DNA from: Johnsonella sp.
Lineage (GTDB): Bacteria > Bacillota > Clostridia > Lachnospirales > Lachnospiraceae
NCBI GenBank assembly: GCA_030529445.1
Contig: JAUMWW010000008.1
Location: forward strand, 1-64,000
Length of the DNA stretch: 64,000 nt
Reading direction: 5' to 3'
Every line of letters starts with the position of its first letter. Positions within the stretch are counted from its first letter, which is position 1. The notes under the pieces were generated by a model. It did no database searches. It was not told the DNA's origin and was given only the letters and a program-made list of their open reading frames with translations. A program made the position numbers and the translations under genes. This document shows positions 9,356-17,966 of this stretch, one piece after another.

Positions 9356-9470
9356 AAAAACCTCCTTTGCGGAAGATATTGATTTTGAAGATGATTTTGT
9401 AAGAGTTTTCCTTATTTTATCATAAATTAATAAAAAAGTATATTTGAATAAAGAAAGTCTTTCATTCACT

Positions 9471-9512
9471 ACCCTTAGGGGTGGGGTGATTTCGAAAAGA
9501 AAAATCTATAAT
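9471..9512 (+). promoter_or_regulatory. Promoter with ACCCTYAGGGGT operator, copy 2
   Basis: The element ACCCTTAGGGGT at 9471-9482 is centred exactly 33 bp upstream of the centre of a TATAAT box at 9507-9512 that reads toward the gene at 9569. It differs by one base from copy 1 at 1777, and the geometry is identical. It also lies upstream of the divergent lipoprotein operon that starts at 9355, so both could be controlled from here. Confidence 0.6.
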
Positions 9513-9568
9513 AAAATAATATCAGATCGGATCAGTAGGTTTTATGAGAGATATTTTAGGAGAGACTT

Positions 9569-9940
9569 ATGACGAGAGCCTTGCTTGTGATGAATGAAAA
9601 ATTTTTTTCTCAATGTTTGCGGCAGACTCTGGAAGGAGAGTTTAAATGCTATATCGAGAATAATTATAAGAGAGCGGCGATTACCGCGAATTTGTGCAGA
9701 GCGGATGTCGTCCTCATGGATATGCCCCTCCAAAGCAAAGAAGAATTGGAGAGGATATATGCTATCTGCAGGGAGATCAGGCAGGAAAATCCGAATTGCA
9801 AGCTGATGCTGATGTGTGCACCGGATGCGGAAGCCGCCTCTCAAAGCGCAATCAATGCAAAAAAGAATAAAATCATAGATGATTTCGTCTATTATGATAC
9901 AAGCTGGAAATATCTGTTTTCAAAATTAAGAGCAATATAA
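9569..9940 (+). CDS. Small pseudo-receiver protein (REC-like), paralogue 2
   Basis: A 123-residue cytosolic protein paralogous to the product of 1341-1715. It has the same length, an ADVVLMD strand near residue 50, a KLMLMC strand near 87 and an IDDFVYYDTSWKYL tail. Unlike its paralogue it keeps the Asp that would be the phospho-acceptor in a receiver fold, but it has no output domain. An AGGAGAG site precedes the ATG. It is transcribed away from the sensor operon under operator copy 2, and the large acidic lipoprotein gene follows 134 bp later. It may be a phosphate sink or an adaptor for the system (speculative). Confidence 0.62.
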   Translation: MTRALLVMNEKFFSQCLRQTLEGEFKCYIENNYKRAAITANLCRADVVLMDMPLQSKEELERIYAICREIRQENPNCKLMLMCAPDAEAASQSAINAKKNKIIDDFVYYDTSWKYLFSKLRAI

Positions 9941-10074
9941 AATTTTTTTAGGAAGAAAATTCGGGATTATAATGATTAAGCGCTTTTTTAGAGGGAATAC
10001 CTGTGGTAATATATAGGGAAGAAAAAGATGTTTTTCTGAAAAATATTTGATGATCAAGGAGGGTGGAACATATT

Positions 10075-12363
10075 ATGAAAATACAATTAAGGAAGAGGAA
10101 ATGCGTGTTTTTCGGCGTTTCTCTTTTTTTGGCAACTTCGTCTCTGCTTTATGCCTGCGGCACAAAGCAGAATAATCAGGAGGGAGGAGCAGAGCCCCAA
10201 AGCAAGCAGGAGGAACGTATCTTATATTATAAGAAGAATACATTAAATCAATATTCGGTCTCGGAGGAAAAGAGCACGGAGATTGCAAAGGGAAACTATA
10301 CGAATATGTTGGACTACGGGGAGATTTTCTACAGCGCGCTATACTCCGAGGACGGAAGATATCTATATTTTATCGACTATGATAAGACGCCGGATTACAG
10401 CACGGACGGAGTCTTAAGAGTGAAGGATCTCCAAAATCCGGAGGAAAGCCCGAAAAAGATCAGCTCTTCCGTCGGAGAGATCAGGCTCTTGAAAAACGGA
10501 AAGCTTTTGTATGTAAAGTCCTCCAATCAGGGGCTCTATCTTTGGGACGGGGAGGATTCAAACAAGATCAGCGGCTCGATGGGAGGCTATCATCTGAGCG
10601 AGGATGAGAGCAAGGTCATCTTTACCGTAGATAAAACCGATCCGCTTTCCGAGAATTACGCTCTCGAGTATTATTCGATCCAGGATCTTTATTATGCGGA
10701 TCTGGATGAAGAGATGCCGGAAAGAAAGAAAGTGGCTCAGGATCTGACCAATTATTTAGGAAATACACTTGATTTGAGCCGGGCATATTTTGAAGTGCTT
10801 GAGGAGGACGGCATCAAGTTTTACTGCCTGAAGGATCTGAAAGAACTGATCCAGGTTGATGATCAGGAGCCAAGCAGTGTCTTGATCAATGAAAATACGG
10901 GGAATATCTACTATCAAAAGCAGAATGAGCAGATCGATGCATATGATTTTCTGGTAGAGGATGATTTGGCGGATGTCGATCTTCAGGTAAAGGTCCCCGT
11001 GATTACTCCCGAAGATATTGAAAAAATGGCTGCAGAAGGAAGAGTGATCGAGGGAAAGGGACTTAAGGAATTTGCGCTGAAGACTCTGCACGAGGAGTTC
11101 AGAGAGAATTTAAAATTGAATATGGCTTCCGACTCGATAATCGGAGGAGAATATTGTTATTTTGACGGAAAGAGGAGCGTAAAGCTTCAGGATATGGCAG
11201 AGGAAATCTTTTTGGATGGACGGCCGAATTTCGATATCGCATTTATTAAGAGCCTTGATAAAAATAAGCTTGAGAAGCAGAAGTTTTCGGAGCTCTTTGA
11301 TCTCTATCTGAAAAAGCTTTACCTGGATATTTCCGGAAGCCTCTGGGAGGAGGATGCCGGGGGGATGGATGTGGACAGGCTGATCTACGAGTACTATAAG
11401 GATGCGGAAAGTCCTCTCGGAATGTATTTCAGCTTAGGAGAGGGAGATTTTGACAATTACGGAAACAATGAGATGCAGGAGGAGGTGCTGCCGGAGGATT
11501 ATCCGAGCGAGGAAACGCTTCTGTATGAAGAGCAGTATTCCGGAGAGGATCGGAGCGGCACAGAGGATTACGGAAGCGAGGCTTATGATTACGAAGGAAT
11601 GTATGAGGACACTTACGATCCCTTCTACGGCTGGGATTATGAATATATTGCCGAGTCTGCAAGCTATGCGGTCTTTCAGGAAATCGATCAAAAACTTTCC
11701 GAAATGGCGCAATACTATATTTTGCAGGGAGAAAAAAGCGAAGAGTTCCAAGGCTTGCAGTATGTCAACCAGATTATGGCATCGGAGCGGGAGGATGTAA
11801 TTTATTATACCCTGCTTTCGGAGGAGGATCAAAAACTCAAGAAGAAACTGGAGCAGCAAGAGGAATTCGAGGAGACTCTGGACTATCAGTACACCCTGTT
11901 TTGCCGCGAATATCAGGAGGGCGGTCTCGGCGAGGAGAAGAAAATAGACGAGAATGTGCAGCAGATAGAAGAGATGCATCAGGGAGAGGTTTATTATTTG
12001 AAGGATGTGGACAGGAATTATTACAGCGGCACGCTCTATAAATCGGGAGAGAAGCTGGAGGATGATGTTGCGGATGTTTATATCATCGAAGACCAGGTTT
12101 ATGTGCTCTCGGATCCCGACTCCTATGACAGCTTTAATCTCTATCATGAGAAAGAGGGGGAGATGATTGAGATTGCCGATGAAGTTCATAGCTTCGTTGT
12201 ACTCAAAGACGGAAAGATCGGATATATCAGCGATTATAATTCTATGACGGAAAAAGGAAATTTATATATTCGGGATCAGGAAGGAAAGGTCAAGGAAATC
12301 GATCAGAATATCAAGGGAATAATCGATCAGCTGCGTTATTACGGCGGATATATGTCGTATTAA
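10075..12363 (+). CDS. Large acidic Tyr-rich surface lipoprotein, function unknown
   Basis: This 762-residue lipoprotein has a signal peptide ending LLYAC near residue 28. I do not recognise a family. The first half shows repeated strand patterns of the DGRYLYFID and DESKVIF type, suggestive of a beta-propeller. Residues around 470-525 are a low-complexity run rich in Glu, Asp, Tyr and Gly. The last 130 residues again look propeller-like (YYLKDVDRNYYSGTLY, then DGKIGYISDYN). The ATG at 10075 is chosen because AAGGAGGG at 10056-10063 overlaps the upstream GTG at 10063. It follows the pseudo-receiver gene and may be an output of the sensor system (inference). Confidence 0.7.
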   Translation: MKIQLRKRKCVFFGVSLFLATSSLLYACGTKQNNQEGGAEPQSKQEERILYYKKNTLNQYSVSEEKSTEIAKGNYTNMLDYGEIFYSALYSEDGRYLYFIDYDKTPDYSTDGVLRVKDLQNPEESPKKISSSVGEIRLLKNGKLLYVKSSNQGLYLWDGEDSNKISGSMGGYHLSEDESKVIFTVDKTDPLSENYALEYYSIQDLYYADLDEEMPERKKVAQDLTNYLGNTLDLSRAYFEVLEEDGIKFYCLKDLKELIQVDDQEPSSVLINENTGNIYYQKQNEQIDAYDFLVEDDLADVDLQVKVPVITPEDIEKMAAEGRVIEGKGLKEFALKTLHEEFRENLKLNMASDSIIGGEYCYFDGKRSVKLQDMAEEIFLDGRPNFDIAFIKSLDKNKLEKQKFSELFDLYLKKLYLDISGSLWEEDAGGMDVDRLIYEYYKDAESPLGMYFSLGEGDFDNYGNNEMQEEVLPEDYPSEETLLYEEQYSGEDRSGTEDYGSEAYDYEGMYEDTYDPFYGWDYEYIAESASYAVFQEIDQKLSEMAQYYILQGEKSEEFQGLQYVNQIMASEREDVIYYTLLSEEDQKLKKKLEQQEEFEETLDYQYTLFCREYQEGGLGEEKKIDENVQQIEEMHQGEVYYLKDVDRNYYSGTLYKSGEKLEDDVADVYIIEDQVYVLSDPDSYDSFNLYHEKEGEMIEIADEVHSFVVLKDGKIGYISDYNSMTEKGNLYIRDQEGKVKEIDQNIKGIIDQLRYYGGYMSY

Positions 12364-12386
12364 AAAAAGAAAAAGAAATAAAATTT

Positions 12387-12420
12387 ACAAAAATCCGTAA
12401 CATATGTTACGGATTTTTGT
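12387..12420 (+). promoter_or_regulatory. 34-bp perfect palindrome, HcpR-like operator 1 (and possible terminator)
   Basis: A perfect 17+17 bp palindrome has its core GTAAC-ATAT-GTTAC at 12397-12410. Its centre lies exactly 32 bp upstream of the centre of a TATAAT box at 12433-12438, about -41, the class II activator position. The A- and T-runs in the arms mean its RNA could also terminate the lipoprotein gene upstream. It precedes the operon that ends with a Crp/Fnr-family gene. Confidence 0.72.
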
Positions 12421-12513
12421 GTTGCGATAAGATATAATGCAAAATGAAGTTAGCAGATGCTAATCTGATATCTGAAATAAAAAGAAGATGAGCGTTATTT
12501 AAGGAGGATTCTG

Positions 12514-13746
12514 ATGAATAGGTATTTTTCCATGAAGGATAAAGTATATGATGTAACCGAGAAATATCCCAAGCTGATCGATTTTCTGGCATCAAAGGGA
12601 TTTGAAAATCTTAAAAACGAGATGATGAGAAAGACGATAGGAAGGACGATATCCCTTGAAATGGCAATAAGAAGCAAACATTATGATCCGGAGCGTGTGG
12701 AAAGGGAGATGGTGGAACTGATTGAAGAGAAAAAACCGGATTTTTCAAGCGGATTGACGGAGGCGAAGCGATATAGCGCTACGGCGAGGCTGAGCATGGA
12801 GGGAGTGCTTCCCTGTCCGGTTAAATTGCAGTTTTTGGAACAACTGGAAAATTATATCGGCAGAGAAGAGCTCGATATCAATCTGGATCTGCAGTCTGCC
12901 AGTATGGGACTTGGGCATATAGAAGAAAAGGTGAAAAAGAGCAAATCGGCGGAGGAACTTGCCGACATTTATATGTCTGCGGGATATAATCTGTTTTTCG
13001 ACCGGAACCTGATGGGAAAATATATGAATCAGGGAGTCTTTAAAAATATTACCGGGCTTGAACATATCAACCGTGCGTTTGAAAACGAAGAAATCGATCT
13101 GAGAGATCCTCTCGGAAGATATTTTATTATCGGAGTAGTTCCTGCGATTTTTATTGTAAACACCGAGGTTTTGGGAGATAGGAAGATTCCTCGGAGCTGG
13201 GCGGATCTCTTGGACCCGGGATTCGAAAACAGCATATCACTTCCGGTAAAGGATCTTGATCTTTTTAATGCCGTGATGCTTGGTATGCATAAGCTTTACG
13301 GGATGGAAGGGATAGGTAAGCTCGGAAGAGGACTTTTGGAAGGCATGCATCCGGCACAGATGGTAAAGGGCGTAAAAGCAAAGACGGGGCAGGTTCCTGC
13401 GGTCAGCATTCTTCCCTATTTCTTTGCATGGATGGCGCAGGAGAGTTCTTCACTTAAGATCGTATGGCCAAAAGAGGGAGCGATCATCAGCCCCATATTC
13501 TTGATGATGAAGGAGAGTTCAAAAGAATATGCAAAGCCTCTGGTAGATTTTCTTCTCTCGAAAGAAGTCGGCGAGGCACTTCATGCGGATGGAAAATTTC
13601 CGACAACGAATCCGCTGATCGAGAACCCTCTCGAAAAAGAACAGAAATTTATATGGCCGGGTTGGGATTTTCTTCATGGTAATGATATCGGAAAGCTGCT
13701 TAAGGAGTTGGAAGAGGAATTTTTTAAAGCAGGAGGAAATCAATGA
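12514..13746 (+). CDS. Cytosolic DUF1858 plus binding-protein-fold hybrid
   Basis: This 410-residue protein joins an N-terminal DUF1858-like domain (about 4-66, with VTEKYPKLIDFL and later RSKHYDPERVEREM) to a type 2 periplasmic binding protein fold (about 85-400). The fold shows PCPVKLQF, PRSWADLLDPGF and a late LVDFLLSKEVGEALHADGKFPTTNP segment, as in ferric iron or molybdate binding proteins. There is no signal peptide or lipobox, so it should stay in the cytoplasm. No permease is encoded nearby. AAGGAGG precedes the ATG. It is the first gene of a four-gene operon overlapping the GTPase gene by 4 bp. It may bind a metal or anion for intracellular delivery (inference). Confidence 0.72.
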   Translation: MNRYFSMKDKVYDVTEKYPKLIDFLASKGFENLKNEMMRKTIGRTISLEMAIRSKHYDPERVEREMVELIEEKKPDFSSGLTEAKRYSATARLSMEGVLPCPVKLQFLEQLENYIGREELDINLDLQSASMGLGHIEEKVKKSKSAEELADIYMSAGYNLFFDRNLMGKYMNQGVFKNITGLEHINRAFENEEIDLRDPLGRYFIIGVVPAIFIVNTEVLGDRKIPRSWADLLDPGFENSISLPVKDLDLFNAVMLGMHKLYGMEGIGKLGRGLLEGMHPAQMVKGVKAKTGQVPAVSILPYFFAWMAQESSSLKIVWPKEGAIISPIFLMMKESSKEYAKPLVDFLLSKEVGEALHADGKFPTTNPLIENPLEKEQKFIWPGWDFLHGNDIGKLLKELEEEFFKAGGNQ

Positions 13747-14435
13747 ATTTGACAATTTTTTCGGGTCCTCCCTCATCGGGGAAGACCTCGGTGATTTTAA
13801 AAACCATCGATTCTTTTCAAAAACGGGGATTGAAAGTCGGGGTAGTCAAGTTCGACTGCCTGTATACGGATGATGATCTGCTCTATGAAAAAGCCGGAGT
13901 ACCTGTAAGAAAGGGGCTTTCCGGAGGACTTTGTCCGGATCACTTTTTTGCTTCCAATATAGAGGGAGTTGTAAAATGGGGGCTTGCAAAAAAAGTTGAT
14001 CTTTTGATCAGCGAGTCTGCCGGGCTTTGCAACCGCTGCTCTCCGTATTTAAAAGACGTAAAGGGAATTTGCGTGATCGATAATCTTTCCGGCATTAATA
14101 CACCGAAGAAGATCGGTCCCATGCTGAAATCTGCGGATATTGTAGTGATTACGAAGGGGGATATCGTATCTCAGGCAGAACGTGAAGTATTTGCGGCAAG
14201 GGTCAATGCGGTCAATCCTAAGGCGATGGTGATGCATGTGAACGGGCTGAGCGGACAGGGAGCATATGAATTAAGCACATTGCTCTATGATGAGAAGCTT
14301 GTTCTCAAGACAGTGCAGGGAATGAAGCTTCGCTTCCCCATGCCCTCGGCGATGTGTTCTTACTGTCTGGGAGAAACCAGAATAGGCGAGAGCTATCAGT
14401 TAGGCAATACCAAGAAAATGCTTTGGGAGGAGTAA
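13743..14435 (+). CDS. HypB/UreG-like metal-handling GTPase
   Basis: This 230-residue P-loop protein has Walker A GPPSSGKT at 8-15. A DCLYTDDDLLYEKAG stretch at 38-52 matches the region after the P-loop in UreG/HypB. GGLCPDHF at 61-68 corresponds to the metal-binding GGCPH motif of UreG. ESAGLCNRC lies at 91-99, TKGD at 137-140 in the base-recognition position, and a second CxxC (CSYC) at 205-208. HypB and UreG are GTPases that insert nickel into enzymes, but no hydrogenase or urease lies here. Co-transcription with the DUF1858/binding hybrid, an ABC ATPase and a Crp-type regulator of hcp suggests metal or cluster delivery under nitrosative stress (inference). Confidence 0.7.
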   Translation: MNLTIFSGPPSSGKTSVILKTIDSFQKRGLKVGVVKFDCLYTDDDLLYEKAGVPVRKGLSGGLCPDHFFASNIEGVVKWGLAKKVDLLISESAGLCNRCSPYLKDVKGICVIDNLSGINTPKKIGPMLKSADIVVITKGDIVSQAEREVFAARVNAVNPKAMVMHVNGLSGQGAYELSTLLYDEKLVLKTVQGMKLRFPMPSAMCSYCLGETRIGESYQLGNTKKMLWEE

Positions 14436-14442
14436 AAGAAAG

Positions 14443-15459
14443 ATGGAAGACAGAAAGATAGGAAGCATATTGGAAGAATACCCTTTTGCGGAAGCGTTTT
14501 TTGAGCAAAACAGACTGAATATCGACGAGTACAAAGACTTGAGTTTTTCGGACTACCTCCGTCACTTGAGTGAGGAAGAGAAGGAGGAGAGAGCGCTTGA
14601 CATCAACTCCCTTCCGGGAGAGCTTGAGACCTATATCAAGCAGATGGTCGAATTTTTGGGGATAGAAAAAAAGAACAGGATAAGTTCGCTAAGCATCCTT
14701 TCCGGATATGATAAGAGCAGGAAGCCGGAAAATTTTGAACGTCTGGATATTTTTACTTCTCAAATCGTATCCATAGTCGGACCGACTGGATCGGGCAAAA
14801 GCAGGCTGCTTGCGGATATAGAGTGGGCGGCGCAAAATGATACGCCGACGGGCAGGAGCATACTGATCAATGGGGAAAAACCTGACCCTAAATGGAGATA
14901 TTCTTCTAACAACAAGTTGGTCGCACAGCTTTCTCAGAATATGAATTTCGTGATGGATCTGAGTGTGGGGGAATTCATCGAAATGCATGCTGCAAGCCGT
15001 ATGGTAGAGGAGCCGTACAGAGTAAAGGAAAAGATTCTTGAAGAGGCGAATAAGTTGGCAGGAGAGGCTTTTTCAGAAAGTACTCCGGTGACGGGGCTTT
15101 CCGGAGGGCAGTCCAGAGCGCTGATGATCGCCGATACGGCAATCCTAAGCTCTTCCCCTATCGTATTGATTGATGAGATAGAAAATGCGGGGATAGACAG
15201 GAGGCAGGCGCTTAGCCTCCTCGTATCTCAGGATAAAATTGTATTGATGGCAACACATGATCCGCTGCTTGCTTTGATGGCGGATAAGAGGATTGTAATC
15301 AGGAACGGAGGAATTCATAAGATACTTGAGACAAAAAAAGAAGAAAAGGAACTTCTTGCCAAGCTGGACGTACTTGATGAAATTATGCAATCTGCGAGAA
15401 GGAGACTGAGGGCTGGGGAGCAGCTTGAGCTTTCAGCACAGCTGAAAGCACTGACCTAA
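14443..15459 (+). CDS. Orphan ABC ATPase with N-terminal DUF1858-like domain
   Basis: A 338-residue protein. The first about 75 residues (IGSILEEYPFAEAFFEQ and a helical stretch) resemble the DUF1858-like domain of the operon's first product. The ABC ATPase domain follows with Walker A GPTGSGKS at 113-120, signature LSGGQ at 219-223, Walker B VLIDE at 241-245 and an ATHD switch. No membrane partner is encoded nearby, so it may be a soluble ATPase that works with the binding hybrid and the GTPase, not a transporter. A GGAGGAG site lies upstream of the ATG. It is 7 bp after the GTPase gene and 12 bp before the regulator gene. Confidence 0.75.
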   Translation: MEDRKIGSILEEYPFAEAFFEQNRLNIDEYKDLSFSDYLRHLSEEEKEERALDINSLPGELETYIKQMVEFLGIEKKNRISSLSILSGYDKSRKPENFERLDIFTSQIVSIVGPTGSGKSRLLADIEWAAQNDTPTGRSILINGEKPDPKWRYSSNNKLVAQLSQNMNFVMDLSVGEFIEMHAASRMVEEPYRVKEKILEEANKLAGEAFSESTPVTGLSGGQSRALMIADTAILSSSPIVLIDEIENAGIDRRQALSLLVSQDKIVLMATHDPLLALMADKRIVIRNGGIHKILETKKEEKELLAKLDVLDEIMQSARRRLRAGEQLELSAQLKALT

Positions 15460-15471
15460 GAAGGAGACAGG

Positions 15472-16143
15472 ATGAAAGATATCACGGATAGGCTGAAAAA
15501 ATCGGCATTTTTTGCGGATATGAATGAAGAACAGATTAAAGATTGTCTTAGGAGTGCGGAAGCAAGCATCGTTTCTTACGCAAAGGAGGATATCATTTTT
15601 CATCAGCATGATGAGGCGAGGCATATTATGGTACTGCTTGAGGGAAGCATAGCCGTATGCGGAGACTTTGCCAACGGAAAAAGGCGCATTGTTGCGGTAT
15701 TCGATCATCCGGGCGAGCTTTTCGGAGAAGTCTACCTGTTTTTAAAAAATCGTCCTTATGAGCATTACGCGCTTGCGCTCACATCGGTAAAAATTCTGCG
15801 AATTAATAAGCAATTTCTATATCAAAAGGGAGAATATCAGCGTATTTTAACGATGAATATGCTATCGATACTTTCGTATAAAAATTATTATTTGAATACA
15901 AGAGTGAGGGTGCTTTCCTGTTCGGGACTTCGACAGAAACTCGCCCATATTTTCCTGCACAGCATGGATGAGAAGGGAAAGGTTCTATTGAATATGAAGA
16001 GAGAAGAATTTGCTGACTGGCTCAATACCGCAAGACCTTCTCTTTCCAGGGAGCTGATGAAGATGCAGGAGGAGGGGTTGATAAAGATAATCAAGAAGGA
16101 TATCTATGTGAGGGATGAGGAGAAATTGGGAGCGTTCCTTTAG
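15472..16143 (+). CDS. Crp/Fnr-family regulator, HcpR-like
   Basis: This 223-residue regulator has a cyclic-nucleotide-binding fold (about 10-120, with GELFGEVYLF), a long dimer helix and a C-terminal HTH. The recognition region is FADWLNTARPSLSRELMKM. It lacks the N-terminal cysteine set of FNR, as expected for HcpR-type regulators that control hybrid cluster protein genes and respond to nitric oxide. As I recall, clostridial HcpR sites are built on GTAAC-N4-GTTAC, and such palindromes precede both this operon and hcp at class II activator positions. It would thus be autoregulated and activate hcp (inference, well supported by geometry). Confidence 0.85.
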   Translation: MKDITDRLKKSAFFADMNEEQIKDCLRSAEASIVSYAKEDIIFHQHDEARHIMVLLEGSIAVCGDFANGKRRIVAVFDHPGELFGEVYLFLKNRPYEHYALALTSVKILRINKQFLYQKGEYQRILTMNMLSILSYKNYYLNTRVRVLSCSGLRQKLAHIFLHSMDEKGKVLLNMKREEFADWLNTARPSLSRELMKMQEEGLIKIIKKDIYVRDEEKLGAFL

Positions 16144-16196
16144 ATTTGAAACGGAAAAAATTCTTCGATCTGCTTGAAAAACAAAATAATTTGTCT

Positions 16197-16243
16197 AATC
16201 CGTAACTCAGGTTACGGATTTTCTTGTTTTTTGCTGATAAACT
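16197..16243 (+). promoter_or_regulatory. hcp promoter with HcpR-like operator 2
   Basis: The inverted repeat has 10-bp arms, AATCCGTAAC and GTTACGGATT, separated by TCAG, at 16197-16220. Its centre is 32 bp upstream of a TAAACT -10 candidate at 16238-16243, matching operator 1 to the base. Confidence 0.72.
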
Positions 16244-16282
16244 AAAGATAGCAGAAAACAAAAGTAAGAGGAGGGGATTATT

Positions 16283-17923
16283 TTGGAGAATAAGATGTTT
16301 TGTTATCAATGTCAGGAAACCGCGGCGGGAAAGGGCTGTACACAAATCGGCGTCTGCGGGAAGAAGCCGGAAGTTGCTGCAATGCAGGACCTTTTGGTGT
16401 ATGTAAGCAAGGGATTGTCTGCAATTACAACTCAGATGAGAAAGGAGGGAAAAGAAGTATCGAAAGAGATCAATCATTTTATCACATTGAATCTCTTCAT
16501 TACCATTACCAATGCAAACTTCGATGAAGAAGCGATCATCACAAGAATTGCGACCTCTCTTAAGCTCAAAAGAGAGCTTCTGGAAAAAGTCGATAAAGCG
16601 GATATGCTTTCAGAAGCGGCAAAATGGGAGGGAAAGAGCAGGGGAGAATTTATCGAAAAAGCCAAAGAGGTCGGCGTGCTTTCTACAGATAACGAGGATA
16701 TACGCAGCCTAAGGGAACTTGTAATATATGGGCTTAAAGGACTTTCTGCATACCTTAAGCATGCGAATGTTTTGATGCAGGATGATGAGGAGATAGATGC
16801 CTTTCTGCAAAGAGCGCTTAATGCGACTCTAGATGACAGTCTTGGCGCGGATGAGCTGGTCGAACTGGTTTTGGAAACCGGAAAATACGGGGTGGCGGGT
16901 ATGGCTCTATTGGACAAGGCAAATACTCAGGCATACGGCAACCCGGAGATGACAAGAGTGAACATCGGGGTAGGAAAGCGCCCGGGTATCCTGATTTCAG
17001 GTCATGATCTCAGGGATATGGAAATGCTTTTAGAGCAGACGGAGGGCAGCGGAGTAGATGTATATACACATTCTGAAATGCTTCCCGCCAATTATTACCC
17101 GGCGTTTAAAAAATATGATCATTTTATCGGAAACTACGGAAATGCATGGTGGAAGCAAAAGGAAGAATTCGAGAGTTTCCGGGGTCCCATACTGATGACG
17201 ACAAACTGTATTGTTCCGCCGAAGGAAAGTTATCAAGACAGGCTCTATACGACAGGAAGCGCGGGATTCCCAGGATGTAAGCATATTCCTGGCGATATCG
17301 GAGAAGAAAAGGATTTTTCCGAAATCATCGAACATGCCAAAAAATGCGAGTCTCCGATAGAAATAGAAAGCGGAGAAATCATAGGAGGATTTGCGCATCA
17401 TCAGGTAATTGCCTTGGCGGATAAGATTATAGAAGCGATAAACAGTAAGGCGATCAGAAAATTTGTCGTAATGGGAGGATGCGACGGAAGGATGAAGGGA
17501 AGGCATTATTATACCGATTTTGCAAAAGCTCTGCCTGAGGATACGGTCATTTTAACCGCAGGCTGTGCAAAATATCGTTACAATAAGCTTGATCTTGGAG
17601 ATATCGGAGGTATTCCGCGCATATTGGATGCAGGGCAGTGTAACGATTCCTATTCGCTCGCCTTGATTGCGCTTAAATTGAAAGAAGTATTCGGATTGGA
17701 TGATATTAATGAGCTCCCTATTATTTATAATATTGCATGGTATGAGCAAAAGGCAGTAATTGTCCTGCTCGGTCTGCTTTATTTGGGAATAAAGAATATC
17801 CACCTTGGACCCAGTTTACCCGCATTCCTCTCACCAAATGTCGGAAAAGTGTTGGTTGAGAAATTCAAGATAGCCGGAATTCAGAGTGTGAAAGAAGACA
17901 TGAAGCTCTTTTTCGGATCCTAA
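16283..17923 (+). CDS. hcp: Hybrid cluster protein (hydroxylamine reductase)
   Basis: This 546-residue cytosolic Fe-S protein reduces hydroxylamine in vitro and acts as a nitric oxide reductase in bacteria. The N-terminal cysteine motif CYQC...C.....C (spacing 2-8-5) at about 7-24 is the strict-anaerobe type that binds a cubane cluster. Later conserved pieces include [21 protein letters not shown] and [10 protein letters not shown], which carry ligands of the hybrid cluster. The TTG at 16283 is chosen because GAGGGG lies about 8 bp upstream; the ATG at 16295 would be too far. It follows the HcpR-like gene, has its own operator and ends at a strong terminator. Confidence 0.95.
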   Translation: MENKMFCYQCQETAAGKGCTQIGVCGKKPEVAAMQDLLVYVSKGLSAITTQMRKEGKEVSKEINHFITLNLFITITNANFDEEAIITRIATSLKLKRELLEKVDKADMLSEAAKWEGKSRGEFIEKAKEVGVLSTDNEDIRSLRELVIYGLKGLSAYLKHANVLMQDDEEIDAFLQRALNATLDDSLGADELVELVLETGKYGVAGMALLDKANTQAYGNPEMTRVNIGVGKRPGILISGHDLRDMEMLLEQTEGSGVDVYTHSEMLPANYYPAFKKYDHFIGNYGNAWWKQKEEFESFRGPILMTTNCIVPPKESYQDRLYTTGSAGFPGCKHIPGDIGEEKDFSEIIEHAKKCESPIEIESGEIIGGFAHHQVIALADKIIEAINSKAIRKFVVMGGCDGRMKGRHYYTDFAKALPEDTVILTAGCAKYRYNKLDLGDIGGIPRILDAGQCNDSYSLALIALKLKEVFGLDDINELPIIYNIAWYEQKAVIVLLGLLYLGIKNIHLGPSLPAFLSPNVGKVLVEKFKIAGIQSVKEDMKLFFGS

Positions 17924-17929
17924 TTTCTG

Positions 17930-17966
17930 CCTCCTCTTATCAGGGGATAAGAGGAGGACTTTTTTA
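17930..17966 (+). terminator. Intrinsic terminator after hcp
   Basis: A 12-bp perfect stem (CCTCCTCTTATC with GATAAGAGGAGG) with a 4-nt loop is followed by ACTTTTTT. It starts just after the hcp stop codon. Confidence 0.9.

Noticed and set aside
9355-9469. Longer start for the solute-binding lipoprotein at 9469
   Set aside because: It would place 38 extra residues before the signal peptide and run through the operator region; the ATG at 9355 has a clear AAAGGAGG.
12387-12420. The 34-bp palindrome as only a terminator
   Set aside because: Its GTAAC/GTTAC core recurs upstream of hcp at the same distance from the -10, which a terminator alone would not explain; a double role is kept open.
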